From VXOI01 sp965197575 (GTDB lineage Bacteria > Chloroflexota > Dehalococcoidia > Lucifugimonadales > UBA3495), in contig OZ240214.1 in assembly GCA_965197575.1 (NCBI GenBank), forward strand, positions 2,418,001 to 2,482,000: a stretch of 64,000 bases of DNA, read 5' to 3'. Shown in pieces: positions 8,347 to 17,005 of the stretch. A program made the position numbers and the translations under genes. Below the pieces are notes generated by a model that was not told where the DNA came from, did no database searches, and was given only the letters and a program-made list of their open reading frames with translations. Each line of letters begins with the position of its first letter. The stretch's first letter is position 1.

Positions 8347-8400
8347 AAACGCCGAGAGCGCCGAGATTTTTTGTTATCCCTCTCGGCGCTCTCGGCGTTT
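8347..8400. repeat. Perfect 20-bp inverted repeat between convergent genes
   Basis: 8347-8366 and 8381-8400 are exact reverse complements (AAACGCCGAGAGCGCCGAGA), with a 14-nt spacer starting with a T run. It lies between the lactonase stop and the E2 stop and could terminate either; its word structure (CGCCGAGAGCGCCGAGA) resembles the GCAGAG palindromes at 50426 and 52738. Confidence 0.85.
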
Positions 8401-8414
8401 GAGTTCGTCCCCGG

Positions 8415-9746
8415 TCAAGCAACCATCCACCAAGGGTCTTCCAGCAGCCGCTTGACGGTCTGGAGGAATTCGGCGGCGGGGGCTCCGTCGACCACGCGGT
8501 GATCGAAGGTCAGGCTCAGGTACATCGTCGAACCCTTGGCGATTTGACCGTCGCGGATGACCGGCTTTTCCACCACGCGGCCCACGCCCAGGATACCCAC
8601 CTGCGGGGGGTTGATGATGGGAGTGAAGCCGTCGATGTCGTTGGCTCCCAAGTTGGTGATGGTAAAGGTGCCGCCGCTGATTTCCTCGGGCCGGATGCCG
8701 CCCTCGCGGGTGCGCGCCGCTAGGTCCCGCCCCTCTACGGAGAGCTGCCCCAGCGACTTCTCGCCGGCGTTGCGGACGACCGGCGTCACCAGGCCCTCCT
8801 CCAACGCCACGGCTACCCCGATGTTGATCTCGTCGATGAGCCGGACGTGGTCTTCGGCCTGAATGGCGTTCAGCCGGGGGTGCCGTTTCAGCCCCTCCGC
8901 CGCGGCCTTGATGACCAGGTGCAGCGGGCTAATGTTGCCCTCGGACCGGTGCTGCGAGAGCCCCCGGCGCAGGGTCATGGCATCGGTCACGTCGGCCTCG
9001 GTGGTCAGCGTGACCTGGGCCGTGGTCTGGAGGCTTTGCAGCATCCGGGCCGCCACCGCGCCGCGAATGCCGGTCAGCGGGATGACGCCGCCGGCCGGTT
9101 CCGGCGCGGCGGCCTGCGCGGAAATGGCCGCCTCCACGTCCTCGATGAGGATTCTGCCCTGCGGGCCGCTGCCGGAGACCTGGGCCAGGTCGATGTTGTT
9201 TTCGCGGGCCAGACGGCGGGCGGCAGGCACCACCGGCACCCGGGCGCCGTCGGGTGCCGGTGGGGAGGCAGCGCGCTGGATTGCCTGCTCCACGTCGGCC
9301 AGCACGATCCGGCCTTGGGGGCCGCTGCCCACGACCTGGGCTAAATCTATGCTGTTGTCGCGGGCCAATCGTCGGGCGGCGGGCACCACGGGCACGTCGA
9401 TCCTTCCGGCAGGCGCTGGGGCCGGAGCAGCGGTGGTCACGACGGGCGATGGGACAGCGGCCGCGGTGGCCGCGGTGGCCGCGGCCGCCGGGCGTTCCAC
9501 GACCTCGCCGGGGTCGGCTATGACGCACAGCACGCCGCGAATAGGGACGATTTCGCCTTCCTGGGCCACGATGCGGTCCAAGACACCGGACACGGTGGAC
9601 TCGAGCTCCGTCTGCATCTTGGCGGTCTCGATCTCGACGAGGGGTTCGCCTTCCTGCACGGCGTCGCCCTCGTTCTTGAGCCAGCGGACGATGACGCCGT
9701 CCTGCATCTCCATTCCCCACTGGGGAAGAACGATCTCGGAGGCCAT
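8415..9746 (-). CDS. 2-oxoacid dehydrogenase E2 (dihydrolipoyl acyltransferase)
   Basis: 443 aa. Residues 1-80 are a lipoyl domain with the lipoylated Lys43 in IETAKMQ. After an Ala/Pro linker come two consecutive peripheral-subunit-binding domains, both starting VPVVPAARRLAR and ending GSGPQGRI (about residues 118-155 and 168-205). The C-terminal acyltransferase domain carries the catalytic DHRVVDG (His416). It transfers the acyl group from E1 to CoA. It is the last gene of an E1alpha-E1beta-E2 set. Two binding domains are unusual, since one is typical. No E3 gene is in the window. Confidence 0.92.
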   Translation of the reverse strand: MASEIVLPQWGMEMQDGVIVRWLKNEGDAVQEGEPLVEIETAKMQTELESTVSGVLDRIVAQEGEIVPIRGVLCVIADPGEVVERPAAAATAATAAAVPSPVVTTAAPAPAPAGRIDVPVVPAARRLARDNSIDLAQVVGSGPQGRIVLADVEQAIQRAASPPAPDGARVPVVPAARRLARENNIDLAQVSGSGPQGRILIEDVEAAISAQAAAPEPAGGVIPLTGIRGAVAARMLQSLQTTAQVTLTTEADVTDAMTLRRGLSQHRSEGNISPLHLVIKAAAEGLKRHPRLNAIQAEDHVRLIDEINIGVAVALEEGLVTPVVRNAGEKSLGQLSVEGRDLAARTREGGIRPEEISGGTFTITNLGANDIDGFTPIINPPQVGILGVGRVVEKPVIRDGQIAKGSTMYLSLTFDHRVVDGAPAAEFLQTVKRLLEDPWWMVA

Positions 9747-9828
9747 GACGCCTGCTCCTTACTATTGCGGTTGCCGGGCGAGTAACTACTAGCGGGAAGC
9801 CCCGGCGATTAGTCTATTCCCCGGTCAG

Positions 9829-10815
9829 CTAGTCCAGCGTCACCCTTACCGCTTGGGCGATGGTTTCCGGGGTTGGGTAGCACAGGGGCTCCAGCGCCGG
9901 GCTGAACGGTATGTGGACGTTGGCCGCGCCGAGGCGCTGGATGGGCGCTTGAAGCGACCAGAACCCCTCCATCGCCACCATCGAGGCGATCTCGCTGGCG
10001 GCGCTACAGGTCTTGTGGGCCATGTCCACCGTGACCAGCCGCCCCGTCTTGGCGACCGAGTCGAGGATGGTCTGCTTGTCCAGCGGCACCAGGGTGCGGG
10101 GGTCCACCACTTCTATCGACACTCCTTCGCCTTCCAGCGTCTCAGCCGCCTCCAGCGCCCGTGGCACCATACCGCCGATGGCCACGACCGTAACGTCCGT
10201 GCCCTGCCGTTTCACGTCCGCCACTCCGAATGGAATAGTGTACTCCTCCTCGGGCACCAGGGACCGGGCGCCCAGGATGGTGCGGTCTTCGCAGAACACC
10301 ACCGGGTCGTTGTCGCGGATGGCGGTCTTGAGCAGCCCCTTGCCGTCGTGGGCGTTGCTGGGGAACACCACCTTGAATCCGGGGATGTGCATGAAGATGG
10401 GGTAGGAGCGGTCGGAGTGGTGGGCGGCCATGCTGCCGTTGTAGTACATGGCCGACCGGTAGACTATTGGCAGGTCGACCTGCCCGCCGAACATATAGCG
10501 CATCTTGGCAGCCTGGCTGACCAGGGAGTCCATAGCCACCCACATGAAGCAGAATGAGCTTTCGACGATGGGCCGCATACCGACGGCCGCTGCCCCGACC
10601 GCCGCGCCCATAAAGGCGTTCTCGGACAGCGGGCAGTCCCTGACCCGCTCGCCGCCGAACTCTTGGAACAGGCCGGCCGAGGCCCCGTAGACCCCGCTCT
10701 GGATGTCCTCGCCCATGATGAAGACCCGCTCGTCGGTGCGCATCTCGTCGCGCATCGCCTCGTTCAGGGCTTGGGTGAGCGTAATTTGCCGGGTGGGTGC
10801 TTGCGTCTGTGTCAT
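9829..10815 (-). CDS. 2-oxoacid dehydrogenase E1 component, beta subunit
   Basis: 328 aa, matching the usual length of pyruvate/acetoin/branched-chain E1beta. Conserved pieces are MGEDIQSGVYGASAG (thiamine diphosphate-interacting Glu in GED), CPLSENAFMGAAVGAA, the MRYMFGGQ segment, PSNAHDGKGLLK and the C-terminal VVDPRTLVPLDKQTI. It decarboxylates a 2-oxoacid with E1alpha and hands the acyl group to E2. It lies 83 nt upstream of E2 on the same strand. Substrate (pyruvate, acetoin or branched-chain) is not decidable from sequence alone. Confidence 0.92.
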   Translation of the reverse strand: MTQTQAPTRQITLTQALNEAMRDEMRTDERVFIMGEDIQSGVYGASAGLFQEFGGERVRDCPLSENAFMGAAVGAAAVGMRPIVESSFCFMWVAMDSLVSQAAKMRYMFGGQVDLPIVYRSAMYYNGSMAAHHSDRSYPIFMHIPGFKVVFPSNAHDGKGLLKTAIRDNDPVVFCEDRTILGARSLVPEEEYTIPFGVADVKRQGTDVTVVAIGGMVPRALEAAETLEGEGVSIEVVDPRTLVPLDKQTILDSVAKTGRLVTVDMAHKTCSAASEIASMVAMEGFWSLQAPIQRLGAANVHIPFSPALEPLCYPTPETIAQAVRVTLD

Positions 10816-10825
10816 GGTGTCCTCC

Positions 10826-10899
10826 GAATAGTGAATGGTCGATCAAAGACCAAGGGCTGGGGCGGATGTCCCGAATTCCAAATTCACCATTCCCTATTC
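10826..10899. repeat. Palindromic intergenic repeat (CATTCCA family) in the E1alpha-E1beta gap
   Basis: 10826-10839 (GAATAGTGAATGGT) pairs with 10886-10899 (ACCATTCCCTATTC) with one mismatch. The right arm includes the E1alpha stop codon. Words AATTCCAAATTCACC are shared with the repeat at 2071-2139. A hairpin here could tune E1beta expression. Confidence 0.65.
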
Positions 10900-11880
10900 C
10901 AAAGGGATGGGGTCGGCGAACATGTCCTCGAAGAGGTCGCCGGGTTCGGGGTACGGGCTTTGCCGGGCGAACTCGGTTGCTTCCTCGATCTGCGCCACCA
11001 CTTCGGCTTCCATCTCGTCGATTTCCGCCTGGGTGGCGATGTTCTGGGAGAGCAGGCGCTCCTTGTGGATGTCGATGGGGTCGCGCCGTTTCCATTCTTC
11101 GACTTCCTCGTCCTGCCGGTAGGGGTCGCGGACGATGCGGTTGAGGCCCAGGGAGTGGTCGTAGTAGCGGTAGGTGCGCCCCTCGACGAGCGACGGCCCC
11201 TGACCGGACCGCGCCCGGGCCACGGCTTCCGAGACCGCCTCATACATGGCTATGGCGTCCTGCCCGTCGACCAGCACGCCGGGGATGTTATAGGCCGCCG
11301 AGCGGTCGGCGATGTTGTCCACCGCCACCATGTCCTTGAAGCTGCTGGTGACGGCATACTGGTTGTTCTCGCACAGGAACACCACCGGCAGCTTCCAAAC
11401 GGCGGCCAGGTTGATGGACTCGTGGAATGCGCCCTCGTTGCTTGCGCCGTCGCCGAAGAATGGCACCGCCACCCGGTCGTTACCCTGTAGCCGGCTGCCC
11501 AGCGCCGCGCCGACGGCCGTGGGGATGGACGAGCCGAGGATGCCCGACTCGCCGAGGATGCCGATGCTGAAGTCGGCCAGGTGCATCGAGCCGCCCTTGC
11601 CCTTGCAGAAGCCGGTGCTCTTGCCCAAGAGCTCGGCCATCGCTTTCCTGACGTCGCCTCCCTTGGCAATGGGATGGCCGTGGGAACGGTGGTTGCCGGT
11701 CATCCAGTCGTCGTCCCGCAGGGCCATACAAGCGCCGACGGCCACCGCCTCTTCGCCGATGTAGGAGTGGGCGGCGCCGACGATTTCTCCTCGTTCCACC
11801 AGTTGAATCACCCGTTCCTCGAAGTGCCGGATGCGCAGCATACGCCTGAGCATCTCCATGAGCATTGGCTTTTCCAGCAT
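10894..11880 (-). CDS. 2-oxoacid dehydrogenase E1 component, alpha subunit
   Basis: 328 aa with the complete thiamine diphosphate/Mg motif: GDGASNEGAFHESIN followed by VVFLCENNQYAVTS. Upstream sit HSYIGEEAVAVG and NHRSHGHPIAKG, typical of pyruvate/acetoin E1alpha (PdhA/AcoA). First gene of the minus-strand operon; on the minus strand AGGAGGACGTC precedes the ATG at 11880. Together with E1beta and E2 it forms the decarboxylating core of a 2-oxoacid dehydrogenase complex. Confidence 0.93.
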   Translation of the reverse strand: MLEKPMLMEMLRRMLRIRHFEERVIQLVERGEIVGAAHSYIGEEAVAVGACMALRDDDWMTGNHRSHGHPIAKGGDVRKAMAELLGKSTGFCKGKGGSMHLADFSIGILGESGILGSSIPTAVGAALGSRLQGNDRVAVPFFGDGASNEGAFHESINLAAVWKLPVVFLCENNQYAVTSSFKDMVAVDNIADRSAAYNIPGVLVDGQDAIAMYEAVSEAVARARSGQGPSLVEGRTYRYYDHSLGLNRIVRDPYRQDEEVEEWKRRDPIDIHKERLLSQNIATQAEIDEMEAEVVAQIEEATEFARQSPYPEPGDLFEDMFADPIPLE

Positions 11881-12215
11881 GACGTCCTCCTAGATGACGC
11901 TATGAATCGCAACAGCATAATACCACGCGATTGCAATGCGTTATGGAAAGCGGCCCAGCAACCACGCCGTTTCATTGTTCATTGTTCAATGACGCTGACA
12001 CCGGAGCACATACTCCCTCTCCCTCAGGGAGAGGGTTGGGGTCAGGGTGAAGTGCTTGGCAACACACACGATTGGGGCTCAGCGCGGTACGCCCCTGACC
12101 CTAGCCCTCTCCCGCGGGGGAGAGGACTCTCGGAGATGACTAAAAGGCCTTGGGGCCACCGACCGCGAACGCCGCGAAAACCGGCGGTTCAGGAGAGACC
12201 GAACGCTCCGGTTTA
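11881..12215. repeat. Gene-free stretch with inverted CCCTCTCCC repeats
   Basis: No coding gene seen. It holds the promoter region of the dehydrogenase operon and two inverted copies of a repeat: GAGAGGGTTGGGGTCAGGG at ~12030-12048 and, in reverse orientation, CCCTGACCCTAGCCCTCTC at ~12093-12111. Each copy also has its own small hairpin (CCCTCTCCCTCAGGGAGAGGG; CTCTCCCGCGGGGGAGAG). Confidence 0.7.
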
Positions 12216-12827
12216 CTAGAAGAGTTCGGTCTTGGCGCTCTTTTCTTCGCCGGCGTCGATCTCGGCGGCGTTGGCCCCGGCGATCTGGGTGGCAAGCACC
12301 TGTCCGTAGGTGGGGAAGCACGAACGCTCGACTCGTGCCTCCGGCTCCCACAGCTTGGCGCGGATGAGGGCCTTGGCGCAATGCAAGAAAGCCTCTTCCA
12401 CCGTCACCTTCAGACCGGAGATGGGCAACTTGCCCTGGATGGCCAAGGGAGCAAGCAGCTCCTCGTCGGTGACGATCTCCGCCACGCCGTTGATGCGCAG
12501 GGTCTCAGTCATACCCGGCACGAAGAACAGCAGGCCCACGTAGGGGCGTTCCACCAGGTTCATCAGGGTGTCCACCTGACGGTTCCCTGGCCGGTCGGGC
12601 AGCAACAGAGTCTTCTCATCGAGCACCGCCGCCAGGAAACCGGGGGGATCACCCCGGGGGGAAGCGTCGGCGCGGCCATCGGCGCGGGCGGAACTGATCA
12701 CGTAGAACGGAGAAAGGGCGATGAAGTCGCGGCAGTGGATGTCCAGGTGGTCCAGCACCTTGAGCCCGGCGCGCTCGTTGGGAGGGCGGTAAACCGTTCG
12801 GAGCTCCGCCATATCGTTGATGGGCAT
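12216..12827 (-). CDS. Pyridoxamine 5'-phosphate oxidase-family (FMN/F420-binding split barrel) protein, MSMEG_1061 type
   Basis: 203 aa. The order HCRDFIALSPFYVISS, then SPRGDPPGF, then LLLPDRPGNRQVDTLMNL, VGLLFFVPG, TLRINGVAEI and a C-terminal LWEPEA segment matches the MSMEG_1061 branch of the PPOX split-barrel superfamily. Members bind flavin or F420 and reduce unknown substrates. It is divergent from the cupin at 12992, with a shared ~165-bp promoter region. Start ATG 12827; GGGAGAGACCTGA precedes it. Confidence 0.85.
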   Translation of the reverse strand: MPINDMAELRTVYRPPNERAGLKVLDHLDIHCRDFIALSPFYVISSARADGRADASPRGDPPGFLAAVLDEKTLLLPDRPGNRQVDTLMNLVERPYVGLLFFVPGMTETLRINGVAEIVTDEELLAPLAIQGKLPISGLKVTVEEAFLHCAKALIRAKLWEPEARVERSCFPTYGQVLATQIAGANAAEIDAGEEKSAKTELF

Positions 12828-12991
12828 TCAGGTCTCTCCCAGTGATGGCTGGCTCGGCCGATGTCCAGCGGTTGGTGTTAACAGCAAGTTAATTGCGATT
12901 ATAATCCGGTTGCCCATTGTTGGGAAATTTGTCCGCCACATTCGACGGCGCCAAAGCAGGGGGCAATCTAACAGCTATTTAGGAGTGAGCG

Positions 12992-13345
12992 ATGCCAGTC
13001 ATCAAGCGGGACGACGCAGTTACCGAAGAAGGCTACCCAGGCGTACCCCGGGCCGTACTGGTGGACGCGACCCACGGCGCCCAGTCCCTGTGGGTGGGAC
13101 ATCTGGAGATAGCTCCCGGCGCAACCATTACGACCCACATCCACCCCGACACTGAAGAAGCGATGGTCATCGTCGAGGGAGAACTGGAGGCGGTGCTGGG
13201 CGACGAGGTGGTGACCCTCGGTGCGGGTGACACCGTGCTGGCCCCGGCGGGGGTCAAACACGGGTTCACCAATCGTTCCGGCGGCAATGCGGCGCTGCTG
13301 GCAACGTTCCCCAAGACGGAGTTTCAACGTGTGGCCGTTGAATAA
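12992..13345 (+). CDS. Small cupin protein
   Basis: 117 aa single-domain cupin. Cupin motif 1 is visible as THIHPDTEEAMVIVEGE (His, His, Glu metal ligands) and motif 2 as GAGDTVLAPAGVKHGFTN with the fourth ligand His. GGAGTGAGCG precedes the ATG at 12992. Single-domain cupins include isomerases, dioxygenases and sensors, so the reaction is unknown. It lies just before the P450 gene and could belong to the same unit. Confidence 0.85.
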   Translation: MPVIKRDDAVTEEGYPGVPRAVLVDATHGAQSLWVGHLEIAPGATITTHIHPDTEEAMVIVEGELEAVLGDEVVTLGAGDTVLAPAGVKHGFTNRSGGNAALLATFPKTEFQRVAVE

Positions 13346-13462
13346 TCAGCGCGAATCGCAGGAAAAATGGCGGGATTACGCCTATTGTCAATCGTTGCAC
13401 TTTGTTGATAAACTCCATCAACCGTAATTGAGTAACAAAACTTTGATCTTGGCGGTGACTTG

Positions 13463-14686
13463 ATGGTTATTACCAATGTCTCCGATGATATGTTTTCCCC
13501 CGCAGCGCTGCATGACCCCTACACCTACTTCGGACGCCTCAGAGACGAGGACCCGGTTCACTGGAACGAGCTCTACGAGTTGTGGGTGGTCACCCGGCAC
13601 GACGACTTGGTGTGGCTGACCCGCAACCACGAGAAGTTCTCCAGCGCGACCTTCCTCAACGACCCGCGTCCCGCCTATCCGGCCATCTACGAGTCGGACG
13701 AGGAAATCTACCGGATGGCGTGCGAGTATCAAGGGATGATGTTCATCCAGCACGACCGTCCCGTCCACCTCGACATGCGGAAGGTGGTACACCGCTTCTT
13801 CACTCCCAAGTCGATGGAGGAGTGGCGGCCCCTGGTCATTTCGGCCACCAACCACCTGCTGGATGAGGCCGAGAAAAAGGATAACGTAGACCTGATGCGC
13901 GATCTCGCGGTGCCGCTTCCTCTGCTGGTGATCGCCGAGATGATGGGCGTTCCCGAAGCCGACCGCCCCTACATCAGGACGCTGGCCGAGAAGCTCTTGT
14001 ACACCAACCGCGGCGAGCCGGACCGCTACCGCACGTTGATGGAAGGCGTGAACGGCATGTTCGAGTACTGCGGCCCGCTGTTGGACGAGAGGAAGGAAAA
14101 CCCCAGCGACGACTTCATCTCCGTACTTGCCAGCGGCGAAAAAGAGGGTGTGTTCAACAGGACGCACACCCTGTCCAACACCGCGTTGCTGCTGATCGCC
14201 GGTCACGAGACCACCATCAACCTCATCTGCAACGGCACCAAGTCCTTCATGGAAAACCGGGACCAGTGGGACCTGTTCCGGGAGGACACCGAGGGCACGA
14301 TGGTACGGGCCGCCGAGGAAGCGCTTCGCTACGATCCCCCGGTGAAGACTCTTCCCCGCTTGGCCAACGAGGACGTGGAGCTCCGGGGCAAGCTCATCAA
14401 GAAGGACGACCGCGTGCGCTGGGTCATCCCCTCGGCCAACCGCGACCCCAACAAGTTCGAGCGGCCCGACGAGATGGACATCACCCGCTGGCCCAACCCG
14501 CATGTGGCCTTCGGCGCCGGTGTGCATCACTGCTTGGGCTCGACCATCGCGCGTGTGGAAGGGCAGGAAGTATTCCGGGCGCTGGCCGACCGCTACCCCA
14601 ACCTGGAGATCGTCCCCCACGAGACGGAGTACCAGCCGACGATGGCCCTCCGCTCCATGCTGGAACTGCCCGTAACCCTGGGCTAG
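13463..14686 (+). CDS. Cytochrome P450
   Basis: About 407 aa, normal for a soluble bacterial P450. The I-helix oxygen-activating motif AGHETT is at ~246-251, the K-helix EALR (ExxR) at ~286-289, and the heme-binding FGAGVHHCLGSTIAR carries the thiolate Cys357. It hydroxylates an unknown small molecule using electrons from a ferredoxin or flavodoxin not found here. TTG at 13460 directly precedes ATG 13463; the ATG is preferred. Followed by a strong bidirectional terminator. Confidence 0.93.
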   Translation: MVITNVSDDMFSPAALHDPYTYFGRLRDEDPVHWNELYELWVVTRHDDLVWLTRNHEKFSSATFLNDPRPAYPAIYESDEEIYRMACEYQGMMFIQHDRPVHLDMRKVVHRFFTPKSMEEWRPLVISATNHLLDEAEKKDNVDLMRDLAVPLPLLVIAEMMGVPEADRPYIRTLAEKLLYTNRGEPDRYRTLMEGVNGMFEYCGPLLDERKENPSDDFISVLASGEKEGVFNRTHTLSNTALLLIAGHETTINLICNGTKSFMENRDQWDLFREDTEGTMVRAAEEALRYDPPVKTLPRLANEDVELRGKLIKKDDRVRWVIPSANRDPNKFERPDEMDITRWPNPHVAFGAGVHHCLGSTIARVEGQEVFRALADRYPNLEIVPHETEYQPTMALRSMLELPVTLG

Positions 14687-14707
14687 GCCCTCCGCTGCTC
14701 AGGCTAC

Positions 14708-14745
14708 AAAAAAGCGCCCCGGACACCCGGGGCGCTTTTTCTTTT
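14708..14745 (+). terminator. Bidirectional Rho-independent terminator
   Basis: AAAAAGCGCCCCGG (to 14722) and CCGGGGCGCTTTTT (14727-14740) form a stem with a 4-nt ACAC loop; A's before and T's after allow termination in both directions, between the P450 and the convergent ThDP enzyme. Confidence 0.9.
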
Positions 14746-14820
14746 GCCTAGGGAATGCCATCCCTCAGATATGCGTTGACAGGCAACGACTCCAAACGCT
14801 GCTTGAAAATCGCAGTGTTA

Positions 14821-14915
14821 GCGCCCGGTGCAGAGGGAACGGGGCAACCGTAGAGGCGCCCCTCGTGGGCGCCCGGTGCAGCGGGAGGCTAGGGCAACCA
14901 CAAGGGATTGCCCCT
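14821..14915. repeat. Intergenic direct repeat with hairpin
   Basis: GCGCCCGGTGCAG begins two direct units at 14821 and 14869, each ending in GGGCAACC (14849 and 14899). The second unit runs into a hairpin AGGGCAA...TTGCCCCT at 14891-14915. No coding potential. Confidence 0.65.
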
Positions 14916-14946
14916 ACCAAATCCGTTCTCCTGGGTGGGTGCTGGG

Positions 14947-16554
14947 TTAGATTCGCTCGAAGGGAGTGGGCATGGGGCCTACCGGGACTTCGATCAGCGA
15001 GGGCACGTCGTAGGTCAGGCACTTGCTCAGGGCCGACTCCAGCTCTTCGGGGGTGTGGGCGCGGACGCCGTTGGCCCCGTAGGCCTCGGCCAGCTTCACG
15101 AAGTCGGGATTGTGCAACTCCGCGCCGATGACACGCCCGCTGAAGCGGTTCACTTGGTCGCGCATGACATTCCCGTAGGCGTTGTCGTTGAATACCACGA
15201 CCACGGCGTTGATACCGTGGGCCACCGCCGTCGACAGTTCCTGGGAGTTGAACAGAAACCCGCCGTCGCCCGACAGCGCCACCACCGCCCGGCCGGGCTG
15301 GGCCACCTTCGCGCCCAAGGCAGTGGGGTAGGCATACCCCAGGTTGCCGGAGTAGGACGAAGTGATGAACGTGCGCGGCTCGTAGACTGGGAAGTAGGCC
15401 CGGCTGTAGTAACCTAGCTGCGTCATGCCGGCGATCAGGATTCCGTCGTCGGGCAGGGCTTCCCGCACCGCCTCCAGGAACGACTCCTGCGGCTCGACGG
15501 TGATCTTGGCCTCGGTGCGGCCGGCGCGTTCCGCCGCAACCTCGGCGCTACGGTCGGCGCGGGCCGGGGTCTCCGCCGCCACCGCCGAGTGCAGGGCCTC
15601 TAGCGACATCCGGGCGTCGCCGTGAATGCCGTAGGTGTTCTCGTAGTTGCGGCCCAACTCCTCTGGATCGATGTCTATCTGCACCACCTGCTGCCCGCCC
15701 AACCAGGCCGGGAAGGCCAAGCGGGTGCCCACCGCCAGCACCAGATCGTGGCCGCTGGACGGATGGGCCACGGTGTCGTTGCGCAGCCACAACGACCCCA
15801 AGGAGAGAGGGTGGCGGTCGGAGATGGCGCCCTTGCCTTCGGCGGTGGTAATGACTGGCGCTTGCAGGTGCTCGGCTAGCTTGCGGAGCGGTTCCGAGGC
15901 TTCCGAGGCGATGGCCCCGCCGCCCACCCAGAGCAACGGATTGGCTGCATTGGCCAGCATTTTGGCGGCGGCGGCGATCCGCTCCGAGTCCGGTCGAGCC
16001 GGCCGGGGCGCTTCCGGCTCCAGCAACTCAATGTCGGACACCTCGGCCAGCGTCTCCGGCGGAATTTCTATCTCCACCGGGCGCGGCCGACCGTTCTTCA
16101 GGTGGTGGAAGGCTTCATGGACGGCCTCCGGCACCTCGGCCGGGTCCAGCACCCGGCGGGCCCACTTGGTCAGGGGGCGAACGGCGTCGAGTTGGTCGTC
16201 GATCTCGTGGAGCATCCCTCGGTTGACGCCGATCAGGTCCCGCTCGATTTGCCCCGAGACCATCATCACCGGCGACGAAGCGGCGTAGGCCGTGGACAGC
16301 CCCGCGCCCGCGTTGAGCAGCCCTGGGCCGGGAACCACGAGGGCGGTGCCGACGCCACCGCTGGCGCGGGCATAGCCGTCGGCCATGTAGGCCGTGGCCT
16401 GTTCGTGCCGCGTGGTGATAAAGCGGATGCCCGGCTCGTCGTACAGGGCGTCCATCGCGTGGTAAAGCTGCACGCCGGGCAGTCCGAAGATCACCCGCAC
16501 CCCCTCGCGGTATAGGGACCTGACCAAAGCCTGTCCGCCGGTCATCTCAGACAT
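14947..16554 (-). CDS. Thiamine diphosphate-dependent enzyme, acetolactate synthase large-subunit-like
   Basis: 535 aa with the three ThDP-enzyme domains: N-terminal PYR domain with FGLPGVQLYHAMDAL and the catalytic Glu in TRHEQATAYMADGYAR (Glu51), a central domain around LLWVGGGAIASEASEPL, and a C-terminal PP domain with LSGDGGFLFNSQEL...NDNAYGN (ThDP/Mg motif). The IlvB/benzoylformate decarboxylase/oxalyl-CoA decarboxylase families share this layout; no ilvN small subunit is adjacent, so a catabolic role is as likely as branched-chain amino acid synthesis. It is a single gene, convergent with the P450. Confidence 0.88.
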   Translation of the reverse strand: MSEMTGGQALVRSLYREGVRVIFGLPGVQLYHAMDALYDEPGIRFITTRHEQATAYMADGYARASGGVGTALVVPGPGLLNAGAGLSTAYAASSPVMMVSGQIERDLIGVNRGMLHEIDDQLDAVRPLTKWARRVLDPAEVPEAVHEAFHHLKNGRPRPVEIEIPPETLAEVSDIELLEPEAPRPARPDSERIAAAAKMLANAANPLLWVGGGAIASEASEPLRKLAEHLQAPVITTAEGKGAISDRHPLSLGSLWLRNDTVAHPSSGHDLVLAVGTRLAFPAWLGGQQVVQIDIDPEELGRNYENTYGIHGDARMSLEALHSAVAAETPARADRSAEVAAERAGRTEAKITVEPQESFLEAVREALPDDGILIAGMTQLGYYSRAYFPVYEPRTFITSSYSGNLGYAYPTALGAKVAQPGRAVVALSGDGGFLFNSQELSTAVAHGINAVVVVFNDNAYGNVMRDQVNRFSGRVIGAELHNPDFVKLAEAYGANGVRAHTPEELESALSKCLTYDVPSLIEVPVGPMPTPFERI

Positions 16555-16688
16555 GTAAACATCCTTTTCCGTTAAGTTGCGTTGTGCTGTCGGTCGGCAT
16601 CCGTCCGTCCATAGGACGGATTATCGGGCGGATTCCGCTATCGCCAAGAGCCGCTCCGTCAGGACGGCTATGGTTCTCCGTGATTGCG

Positions 16689-17003
16689 CTATGGCGCGGA
16701 CGTCCTTAAATCTGGTGTCGGAATGAATATGCAGGAGCGGGCATCAGCAAATCCCGGCATCAAATTATTATGTCCAGCCTGCTCCAGCCGTCTTATAACT
16801 TCTCTTTTCTGACCATAAGTAGAATGTTTCCATCCCCGTTGTACGCCGATGGCGTTGACGGCGTGCTTAATTGAGCACCAAGTTATTTCTGCTCCCTGAA
16901 GTTCCTTGTTCTCGCTAAACAGGCGGTCGGCGGTTAGCGCTGAGTCTCTGGATTCTAGGATATGCTCCTCTGGAGTCATTATGCGCGCGCCCGCACGGGT
17001 CAT
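16689..17003 (-). CDS. PaREP1/HEPN-like small protein (second of a tandem pair)
   Basis: 104 aa. The core, EITWCSIKHAVNAIG followed by QRGWKHSTYGQKREVIRRL, matches the pattern of PaREP1-type HEPN-like helical proteins (A-x-W/Y-x-x-x-x-H-A-hydrophobic...RGW). Its start lies 3 nt after the stop of the similar gene at 17006, so the two look like a tandem duplication with a shared transcript. The C-terminal ~20 residues differ and may be altered. An alternative start is ATG 16979. HEPN-type proteins often act as RNases or TA components; function here is not known. Confidence 0.55.
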   Translation of the reverse strand: MTRAGARIMTPEEHILESRDSALTADRLFSENKELQGAEITWCSIKHAVNAIGVQRGWKHSTYGQKREVIRRLEQAGHNNLMPGFADARSCIFIPTPDLRTSAP

Positions 17004-17005
17004 TG

